Assembly: GCA_900316985.1 (NCBI GenBank)
Contig: ONFE01000064.1
Location: 1-39,310, forward strand
Origin: an uncultured Prevotellaceae bacterium
Lineage (GTDB): Bacteria; Bacteroidota; Bacteroidia; Bacteroidales; Bacteroidaceae
Reading direction: 5' to 3'
DNA: 39,310 bases
Part shown: piece by piece, positions 8,540-15,430 of the stretch
Position numbering within the stretch: the first letter of the stretch is position 1
How the letters are laid out: each line of letters starts with the position of its first letter
Notes under the pieces: model-generated
Told to the model about the DNA's origin: nothing
Database searches by the model: none
The model's input: the letters and a program-made list of their open reading frames with translations, nothing else
Translations under genes and position numbers: made by a program

Positions 8540-9667
8540 CTTTCGACCGATTTCATCGGGATTCCACCCATCTCTCCATCTGATAACAGGTTTACCCTGT
8601 TCAAATTCGATGGGTAGCCAGATGTAGCGGGCATCACTTGGATGCTTCGGGCGCCAAATGTCGGCCATGAAGATGAACCGCTCACCATAGGGAAGGATGA
8701 AAGTGCTCTGACCACCGAAGGTAATCTCCTGTTTCGGGCCGATGCAGGGATTGGGATGCTGAGTCCATGGTCCCCAGATGCTGGGGGCAGAGAACATACG
8801 GGCCTCGTTAGGAGCCCAACCCGTACAACCGGAGGTAATCATCCAGTAGGTTCCGTCTTTCTTGAAAATAGCTGGCGCCTCATTTTGACCGCACGGGGCT
8901 ACCCGTGTATATCGGCCTGTGTGATGAAGGTAGTCGTTAGTCAGTTCAGCGATATGTAGGGTAAGGTTATCTTCCGAAGAGAAAATATGATAGGCTTTGC
9001 CGTCATCGTCTATATAGAGCGTCATGTCTCTTGCCATCTGACCGGTGGAGAAATCCCTTTTCAGGAAAAGTCCCTCCTTGATAGCCTCCGCCCATTCGGG
9101 CGTCCACCATTTCTCATAGTTCTTTGGATTGAGCGTATCAAGTACTGCTTTTTCATTTTCAGCGAATTCAACGGGATAAGTGCCCGCATTGGCCCGCTGG
9201 GAATAGAGGAATTTATAGGGACCTTCGGGACGGTCACTTACGGCCACTCCATATCGGGCTGCATTATAGCCAAGGCCTTTGAGTTCCAGATGGAACCACA
9301 TGCAGAACTTTTTTGTCACCTTATTATATATGACTTTTGGACGTTCAAGGATACAGCCACGTTCAATGTCGTTGCCTTTCTCGTCGCTCACGCTCAGTGC
9401 CACTCCGCAGTTGCGCCAGTTTATGAGATTTTCAGATGCATAGCACATTACGCCCACCATGGCACTCGAGGTGGTGTCGGCCTTATGCTCGCCAAACCAA
9501 TAATAGGTCTCACCGTACTTCATGATGCCTCCCCCGTGGGCATTGATGTGCCGGCCGCTGTCGTCGAGCCACAGTTCACCGCTCTTGATGGTCGTTTGTT
9601 TAGGCTGGATGGCCTCACTTGCAGTCAATACAGCAAGCAGTGCAGCTATGAGTACGGTTTTCTTCAT
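8537..9667 (-). CDS. GH43 glycosidase (subfamily 24/34-like)
   Basis: A 376-residue secreted five-bladed beta-propeller. The start at 9667 gives a signal peptide (MKKTVLIAALLAVLTASEAI) and a -7 box 29 bp upstream; the longer frame to 9730 would include the promoter. Family segments are SGRHINAHGGGIMKYGETYY with WFGEHK, ILERPKVIYN (probable acid Glu), RDMTLYIDDDGKAYHIFSSE, NEAPAIFKKDGTYWMITSGC and TGWAPNEARMFSAPSIWGPW. The INAHGGG opening in place of the usual Asp-Pro base motif is typical of the branch holding exo-beta-1,3-galactanases (GH43_24) and of GH43_34. Either role suits an arabinogalactan-type locus. The first copy of the 25-bp repeat overlaps its stop codon. Confidence 0.88.
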   Translation of the reverse strand: MKKTVLIAALLAVLTASEAIQPKQTTIKSGELWLDDSGRHINAHGGGIMKYGETYYWFGEHKADTTSSAMVGVMCYASENLINWRNCGVALSVSDEKGNDIERGCILERPKVIYNKVTKKFCMWFHLELKGLGYNAARYGVAVSDRPEGPYKFLYSQRANAGTYPVEFAENEKAVLDTLNPKNYEKWWTPEWAEAIKEGLFLKRDFSTGQMARDMTLYIDDDGKAYHIFSSEDNLTLHIAELTNDYLHHTGRYTRVAPCGQNEAPAIFKKDGTYWMITSGCTGWAPNEARMFSAPSIWGPWTQHPNPCIGPKQEITFGGQSTFILPYGERFIFMADIWRPKHPSDARYIWLPIEFEQGKPVIRWRDGWNPDEIGRK

Positions 9668-9695
9668 TTTTATAAATAGATTTGGTGATTTGTTG

Positions 9696-9703
9696 CAAAG
9701 GTA
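9696..9703 (-). promoter_or_regulatory. -7 box of the GH43 gene
   Basis: TACCTTTG on the minus strand, a perfect TAnnTTTG, 29 bp before the GH43 start. There is no TTTG at the -33 position; instead the 25-bp repeat begins 32 bp upstream. Confidence 0.7.
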
Positions 9704-9735
9704 TGAACTTGCTTTGTAAAACCACTCCACTTATC

Positions 9736-9760
9736 GTGATTTTAAGGGAACAAATCGTTA
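9736..9760. promoter_or_regulatory. 25-bp repeat, copy 2: putative activator site upstream of GH43
   Basis: Identical over 25 bp to 8515-8539. It lies between the GH43 gene and the divergent hybrid two-component regulator gene and 32 bp from the GH43 -7 box. It is 34 bp from the -33 box of the regulator's own promoter, so autoregulation is possible. Confidence 0.7.
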
Positions 9761-9794
9761 TTCTGACCACCGTGAGCACATTTTTGCGTGAACA

Positions 9795-9826
9795 TTTGTT
9801 TTTGTCCTCGCTAAATCGTATCTTTG
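9795..9826 (+). promoter_or_regulatory. Promoter of the hybrid two-component regulator
   Basis: TTTG (9795-9798), 20 bp, then TATCTTTG (9819-9826): a complete Bacteroidetes promoter. Transcription should start near 9832, which argues against the ATG at 9831 and for the one at 9852. The spacer text (CTCGCTAAATCG) nearly matches that of the promoter at 32422-32453. Confidence 0.75.
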
Positions 9827-9851
9827 CTCAATGTTTTTAAACCATCACATA

Positions 9852-11966
9852 ATGAAACGTAGTTTGCTGATGTTTTTTTTCTGGGGATGCGGTCTGCTGG
9901 TCATCGCTCAAACTCAGCCGTTGAGAATGATGTCGCAGATACCGCTTGCCCGTGCGCTGGACGCACGGTGCCTGTTGTTCGACAGTTACGGCATGATGTG
10001 GATAGGTACCGAACAGGGACTATTGCGCTATGACGGCTATTCCTTCCATAACTTTCGCAGCGATGCCTATTCTCCAGGCATTCTGCCCAACAACTATGTG
10101 CGAACGTTGACCGAAGATCACGACAAAGGCATTTGGATAGGTACCCATAATGGATTGGTGCGTTTTGATATGCACACCGGAAAGTTCCGCACCTATCATC
10201 TGGAGGAAGAACAACGACGCGGTATCAACACGCTCTTCACTGCGCGCGACGGTACCGTTTGGATAGGCACAACGGCAGGTGCCAGCCGTTACGACAAGGA
10301 ACACGATAAATTCATATACTACCGGATGCCCGGCGGTGTGATGTCGTTCGAAGAAGATGAAAAGGGACATATCTTCATTGGTATGTGGGAAAGGGGACTT
10401 GCCCGGCTCGATATAAAGACGGGCAAGACGGAAATGTATCCAGTTTTGAATACGCGCAACACGGTTTACTCCATGCTTTTCGACAGCAGGGGGCGGCTAT
10501 GGATAGGTTCGTGGGAAAACGGCATCCAGCGCATCGACAATCCTGCTGACATAAATCATCCCAAAGTCTGGCTGTTCAATGATGATCGGGATGATTTCCG
10601 AACCTATTACCGACTGGTGGAAGATCCGGCGAGCCATATGCTTTGGGGCTGTTGTATGGAGGGATTCACCCGAATTGACATGAATAGCGACAAAGTGGAA
10701 AACCACGATGAAATGCTGACTTTCTGCAATGATATCCATACTGATGGGCAAGGTAACCTTTGGGTGCTCACACGGAACAACGGCATTGCACATCTCAGCA
10801 CACTGGCTGCTCCTTTCCGTTACTATAATCTACCGGAAGGAGGCCAGCAGTTGCTCGTGAGTTGCACGAGATCGTTATTCACACTTGACGGGCGCTATTT
10901 CTGGTTAGGACTGCAGCCTTATGGTCTGGCACGCTATGACCGGCAGACCAACGAAACGCTATACGGGCACAATATACCTGGATTCGGGCACATGACAGGC
11001 GCCGATGATGTATATCTGCAGACGATTTCATCGATGGAACAGGTGGCTGGCGAGGTCTGGATGGCCAGCAGCAAGGGAATCTTGATTTGGCAGGAAGGAC
11101 ATGCCGTGGAGATTCTCTCTTACCAGAACGCGCCTTTCCTGAATTCCCATAGTGTGAACGCTTTGATGCGCCAGAAGAGTGGAGTGGTGTGGATAGGTCA
11201 GGCCTCGCAGGTCAGTGTGGCAACATCCAAGACGCAAGGAAAGACACTTGCCATGAAAGACGGCGACGACGATTTCAGCACGTGCAACGTGATGTCATTT
11301 GCCGAGGATTCCAAGGGGCGTGTCTGGATAGCAACCGATAACGAGGGTATCATCAGAGTGAGCGGTGATGCCCGTTATCCGGAGAAGCTACGCTATCGTC
11401 ATTATTGTCCACAGAACGGAAAGTATCCTGTCGATGACGTCACGGCCTGCTATGAAGACAGCCATAAGCGCCTTTGGGCCATTTCGGGCAGCGGTGGACT
11501 TTTCCGTTATGATGAGACTGCTGACCGCTTTGACCCCGTCAATTTCGATTATCACATCATGGGCGGCAGCGTCTATGCTATTGAGGAAGACGCTTCAGGT
11601 ACACTTTGGCTGACCACCGAGCATGCGTTGGTATGCCTGAACTTTGATAATAAGGGGAATCCTGTCATCACCAGTTATGGTTATGAAGAGGGGCTGGACA
11701 ATATGCGGTTTTCGCCCAATTCATCGTGTAGGCATGGCAGCGAAGTGTTCTTTGGTAGCGAGAAAGGATTTTTCGCATTCAAACCCGACAAAAGGCTGGC
11801 AGCCATGGGTGCAAAAAGTCCGCGACTGGTGGTTACCAACCTGCTGATAGACGACAGACCCTTTGAATTCATCGGCACTGAATTACAGCAGGACATTCTG
11901 AAAACCAGCCCTTTCATGGCACGAAAAATCACCATTCCATCGGAAGTAGATAAGTTTCGGAAGTAG
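9852..11966 (+). CDS. Hybrid two-component regulator, sensor half (frameshifted)
   Basis: The periplasmic part of a SusR-type hybrid two-component system (HTCS), 704 residues. It starts with a signal peptide (MKRSLLMFFFWGCGLLVIAQ). Reg_prop beta-propeller repeats follow, for example MWIGTEQGLLRYDGY, IWIGTHNGLVRFD, VWIGTTAGASRYD, LWIGSWENGIQRID and VWIATDNEGIIRVS, covering nearly the whole length. The frame ends in KITIPSEVDKF then RK and a TAG, inside the expected Y_Y_Y domain, because a 17-bp unit is duplicated at 11941-11974. Removing one copy joins it in frame to the gene at 11978. As it stands the product would be a periplasmic propeller with no membrane anchor or kinase. Start chosen from the promoter position. 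Confidence 0.9.
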   Translation: MKRSLLMFFFWGCGLLVIAQTQPLRMMSQIPLARALDARCLLFDSYGMMWIGTEQGLLRYDGYSFHNFRSDAYSPGILPNNYVRTLTEDHDKGIWIGTHNGLVRFDMHTGKFRTYHLEEEQRRGINTLFTARDGTVWIGTTAGASRYDKEHDKFIYYRMPGGVMSFEEDEKGHIFIGMWERGLARLDIKTGKTEMYPVLNTRNTVYSMLFDSRGRLWIGSWENGIQRIDNPADINHPKVWLFNDDRDDFRTYYRLVEDPASHMLWGCCMEGFTRIDMNSDKVENHDEMLTFCNDIHTDGQGNLWVLTRNNGIAHLSTLAAPFRYYNLPEGGQQLLVSCTRSLFTLDGRYFWLGLQPYGLARYDRQTNETLYGHNIPGFGHMTGADDVYLQTISSMEQVAGEVWMASSKGILIWQEGHAVEILSYQNAPFLNSHSVNALMRQKSGVVWIGQASQVSVATSKTQGKTLAMKDGDDDFSTCNVMSFAEDSKGRVWIATDNEGIIRVSGDARYPEKLRYRHYCPQNGKYPVDDVTACYEDSHKRLWAISGSGGLFRYDETADRFDPVNFDYHIMGGSVYAIEEDASGTLWLTTEHALVCLNFDNKGNPVITSYGYEEGLDNMRFSPNSSCRHGSEVFFGSEKGFFAFKPDKRLAAMGAKSPRLVVTNLLIDDRPFEFIGTELQQDILKTSPFMARKITIPSEVDKFRK

Positions 11967-11974
11967 ATAAGTTT
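11941..11974. repeat. Exact 17-bp tandem duplication that breaks the HTCS frame
   Basis: CGGAAGTAGATAAGTTT occurs twice back to back (11941-11957 and 11958-11974). Seventeen is not a multiple of three, so the second copy shifts the frame and exposes TAG at 11964-11966. With one copy the reading is IPSEVDKFSVEFSLLAYSH, a normal continuous HTCS sequence. Confidence 0.95.
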
Positions 11975-11977
11975 TCG

Positions 11978-13849
11978 GTGGAGTTCTCGCTGCTCGCCTA
12001 CAGCCATCAGGAAGAGATACTCTATCAGTACAGACTCGAGGGGTACGATGATCATTGGCGGCATGTTGGCATGCGGCAGCATAGCGTCACTTTCCAGAAT
12101 CTCCCGGCAGGTAACTACAAGCTGCATCTGAAAGCAGCCGACAACTACGGCCGTTGGACGGAGTTGCCTTATACCATTCAGATAAACATCCTGCCGCCCT
12201 GGTATCTTACCTGGTGGGCACGACTGATATACCTGCTGCTGGGTGCGCTCATCGTCTATGGCATCATCCAGTGGTATAAGAACTACCTGAAGACGAAGAA
12301 CCGCCTGGCCATGGGCGTGGTGCTGACGAACATCACCCACGAACTGCTCACGCCGCTAACGGTTATCTCGGCTTCTGTAGACGACATGAAAGGCAAGGCA
12401 CCGCAATTCGCCGAAAACTATGGACTCATCCAGAACAATATTCACCGCATCACCCGTCTGCTGCGCCAAATACTCGAAGTGCGCAAATCGCAGGCAGGAC
12501 AACTGCGGCTGCTTGTGGCATCTTCCTTTGTTTCCACCCTGTGCGAGAATATCCGTCCGATGGCTGAATCCAAAAACAGTCGGTTAATCGTGAAATGTCC
12601 CGAAAAAGGCATCGATGCATGGTTCGACAAGGACAAAGTTGATAAGATTGTCTATAACCTGGTGTCTAACGCCGTGAAATACAATCGTGAGCATGGTACA
12701 ATCGTGGTTGAACTTTCGGCCAAAGACAAAATGGTCTGTCTGAAAGTCAGCGACGAAGGCATCGGTATCTCGAAGGATAAGATGAAACATCTATACAGTC
12801 GTTTTCTCGATGGTGATTACCGTAGGATGAACACCTTAGGTACGGGCATCGGGCTTTCACTGACGCACGACTTGACGCTTCTTCACCATGGCACCATCGA
12901 GTGCCAGAGTGAGGAGAATGTCGGTACCACCTTCACCGTAAGATTCCCGATAGACAAAGACAGTTATAAGGAAACAGAAATAGACCTGATGGCCGACAGT
13001 CCGAAGCAACGTAAGCTGTTGGAAAACCATATAGAAACGGAAGAGATTTATGAGATTCCGACCGTGAGAAGCGACGGCCATCGCGACTATTCGATGCTGA
13101 TTGTGGAAGACAATTTCGAACTATTGGAACTGATGAGCCGTTTGCTGGCTCCTCAATATAATATATACACGGCCCGTAACGGACGTCAGGCGCTGAACGT
13201 CATCCGCCATCATGACCTCGACATCGTGATTACCGACGTGATGATGCCTGTTATGGATGGCATTGAACTGACGCGTGAAATCAAGAACTCACCCGATTTC
13301 GGACAGCTGCCCGTGGTGATGCTCACCGCCAAGACTGCGGAAGAAGATTTCATGACGGGATTCGAAACAGGCGCCGATGCCTACATTACAAAACCCTTCA
13401 AACTCGATGCACTGCAACTGCGTATCGACAACATTATCCAGAATCGTGAACGCATCCGGCGCAAGTTTATCAGCCAAACAGATTTCAAAGTCGAAGAACA
13501 ACATTACTCATCTCCCGATGAAATCTTTATACAGAAATGTATTGACATCGTGAAGCAACATCTCGACGACAGCGATTTCGATAGGGAACAGTTTGCCACA
13601 GCAGTTTGCGTCAGTTCATCCACGCTCTACAACCGCCTCCGAGCCTTGACCGGACAGAATGTAACGGGATTCATCAACAGTATCCGATTGAAAGAAGCCT
13701 GCAGAATCATGCGACAGCAACCCGACATCCGCATCAACGAGCTCTCGATGGACGTGGGATTCAATACGCCCAAGTATTTCACCAAGTGCTTCAAAAAGGA
13801 ATTCGGGTTCCTGCCTAGTGAATTTCTTGAAATGAAAAGTGATGAGTGA
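11978..13849 (+). CDS. Hybrid two-component regulator, kinase / receiver / AraC half
   Basis: The cytoplasmic half of the HTCS, 623 residues from a GTG that is probably not a real start (no ribosome site). Order: the end of the Y_Y_Y domain (to about 70), one membrane helix (about 80-100, WARLIYLLLGALIVYGIIQW), HisKA with phospho-His 121 in NITHELLTPL, HATPase (IVYNLVSNAVKY, DEGIGIS, GTGIGLSL), a receiver with phospho-Asp 420 in DIVITDVMMPVMDG and Lys in YITKPF, then an AraC HTH (about 520-620). The H-box has HELL where HELR is usual. It would activate the adjacent GH43 and susCD promoters. Its stop abuts the convergent transporter gene with no gap. Functional only if the 17-bp duplication is resolved or bypassed. 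Confidence 0.9.
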   Translation: MEFSLLAYSHQEEILYQYRLEGYDDHWRHVGMRQHSVTFQNLPAGNYKLHLKAADNYGRWTELPYTIQINILPPWYLTWWARLIYLLLGALIVYGIIQWYKNYLKTKNRLAMGVVLTNITHELLTPLTVISASVDDMKGKAPQFAENYGLIQNNIHRITRLLRQILEVRKSQAGQLRLLVASSFVSTLCENIRPMAESKNSRLIVKCPEKGIDAWFDKDKVDKIVYNLVSNAVKYNREHGTIVVELSAKDKMVCLKVSDEGIGISKDKMKHLYSRFLDGDYRRMNTLGTGIGLSLTHDLTLLHHGTIECQSEENVGTTFTVRFPIDKDSYKETEIDLMADSPKQRKLLENHIETEEIYEIPTVRSDGHRDYSMLIVEDNFELLELMSRLLAPQYNIYTARNGRQALNVIRHHDLDIVITDVMMPVMDGIELTREIKNSPDFGQLPVVMLTAKTAEEDFMTGFETGADAYITKPFKLDALQLRIDNIIQNRERIRRKFISQTDFKVEEQHYSSPDEIFIQKCIDIVKQHLDDSDFDREQFATAVCVSSSTLYNRLRALTGQNVTGFINSIRLKEACRIMRQQPDIRINELSMDVGFNTPKYFTKCFKKEFGFLPSEFLEMKSDE

Positions 13850-15412
13850 TTAATGGCCGTTGAAGAAGATGTAGAGACCTATCATCACGATGATGAGCAG
13901 GGTCCAGGCTAACTTCACGCCACGGGAGGCCGGCTCCACGAGTTTCTGCATATAGGAAACCTGCTGTTCGCTCTTGTCCAGGAGGGATACCGCTACCATG
14001 GCCACGCCGATGATGATGAATATCCAGAAAGAGAGCATCATGAAATGCGGCCAGAAAGAAGCTCCGTTGAGAACGAAGAGGTAGAGGATGCCGGTGCCGA
14101 TACTGAATACGGTTCCCCAAGTGAGCGCCATGTTAGCGGCGCGGGTGGTGCAGCGCTTCCAGAATACGCCGAAGAGGAAGACGGCAGCCATCGGCGGGGC
14201 GATGAATCCCAAAACAGACTGGAATATATTGAAGAGGTTGAGGCCCTTGATGCTGTCGATGGCAATGCAGATAAGCACCGAAAGTATGGCTCCAACGATG
14301 GTAACCTGCTGTCCGACGCGGATGAGTTGTTCGGGAGTTGCTTTCGGATGGTTCTTCACATAGATGTCCATAGTGAACACCGTGGAAAGGGCATTAAGGG
14401 CCGAGCCGATGGTAGAGACAAGGGCAGCAGTGAGCACGGCGAGCACCAGTCCGACCATTCCCACGGGGAAAAGATTGGTGACCATGGTCATATAGGCCTC
14501 GTCGGGATTCTGCAGGCTTGGGTAGAGTGCCAGACAGATGATACCAGGAAGGATATAAAGTGCCACGTCGAGGATCTTCAGCCAACCGGTGAAGTTGGCT
14601 CCCTTTTGTCCCTCGTTGAGATTCTTGGCAGCCAAAACGGGCTGCACCATGCTCTGGTCGGTACACCAGAACCACACGCCCATGATGGGATAGCCCAACA
14701 GGATAGGCAGCCACGGGAAGGCCGGGTCGTCGTTAGGCTGGAAGAGGTTCCAGTAATTGGCAGGCACTGCAGCGGTGAGTCCGCTGATGCCGCCCACTTT
14801 TGAGAGTCCTACGATGGTCAGCGTGGCAGAGACCACGATGAGCAGAATCATCTGATAGACATTGGTATAGGCCACAGCCTTTAGTCCACCGAGCATGGTG
14901 AAGAAGGCAGAGATGGCCAGCAGGATGCAGGCCGATGCCCACATGGGGATGCTGAACACCTGACGGATAAGTATTCCGCCAGCAAAGAGCGTTAGGGCGA
15001 GCCACGAGATGAGCACGGTGACGATGGTGTACCACGCCAGTATGTTGCGCGTCTGCTGTCCGAAACGCAGTCCCATGAACTCTGGCAGCGTGCTCACATT
15101 GCTTCCCAGATAGCGCGGGGCAAAGACAAATGCCAACAGGAAGATGAACACAAAGGCATACCAGGCATAATTACCCGAGACGATACCCGTGGTGAAACCT
15201 GCCGAAGCCGAGGCAATCAGCATCGAAGGTCCTACGTTGGTACCCCACATGGAGAAACCGATGTGGTGCCAACGGAGGGAGTGTTCGGCAAGGAAAAGCG
15301 ACGAACCTTTCTTACGTTTGGTACTGGCCCAGATGCCGATGGCAAGCAGGATGATGAAATAGGCGATAAGGATGACCCAGTCGAGGGATCCGAGGAAACG
15401 GGCATGTATCAT
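13850..15412 (-). CDS. SSS-family sodium/sugar symporter
   Basis: A 520-residue inner-membrane transporter of the sodium:solute symporter family, SGLT-like branch. It shows about 13-14 hydrophobic helices, with the first ending IIHLLAIGIWAS-like (FIILLAIGIWASTKRKKGSS) and then FLAEHSLRWHHIGFSMWGTN. STLPEFMGLRFGQQTRNILA and GGLKAVAYTNVYQMILLIVV are recognisable family positions. VLAVLTAALVSTIGSALNAL carries the Ser-Thr sodium-site region. Such proteins in sugar loci import monosaccharides such as galactose or uronic acids. It is the last gene of the GH2 / beta-helix / GH31 / methyltransferase operon, 18 bp after the fusion gene. Its stop codon directly abuts the stop of the convergent HTCS gene, leaving no room for a separate terminator. 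Substrate unknown. Confidence 0.93.
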   Translation of the reverse strand: MIHARFLGSLDWVILIAYFIILLAIGIWASTKRKKGSSLFLAEHSLRWHHIGFSMWGTNVGPSMLIASASAGFTTGIVSGNYAWYAFVFIFLLAFVFAPRYLGSNVSTLPEFMGLRFGQQTRNILAWYTIVTVLISWLALTLFAGGILIRQVFSIPMWASACILLAISAFFTMLGGLKAVAYTNVYQMILLIVVSATLTIVGLSKVGGISGLTAAVPANYWNLFQPNDDPAFPWLPILLGYPIMGVWFWCTDQSMVQPVLAAKNLNEGQKGANFTGWLKILDVALYILPGIICLALYPSLQNPDEAYMTMVTNLFPVGMVGLVLAVLTAALVSTIGSALNALSTVFTMDIYVKNHPKATPEQLIRVGQQVTIVGAILSVLICIAIDSIKGLNLFNIFQSVLGFIAPPMAAVFLFGVFWKRCTTRAANMALTWGTVFSIGTGILYLFVLNGASFWPHFMMLSFWIFIIIGVAMVAVSLLDKSEQQVSYMQKLVEPASRGVKLAWTLLIIVMIGLYIFFNGH

Positions 15413-15430
15413 ATTAAGTGAAGATTATTA

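Noticed and set aside
11978-13849. A genuine two-gene split of the HTCS
   Set aside because: The exact 17-bp duplication explains the break fully, the GTG has no ribosome site and the Y_Y_Y domain would be cut in two.
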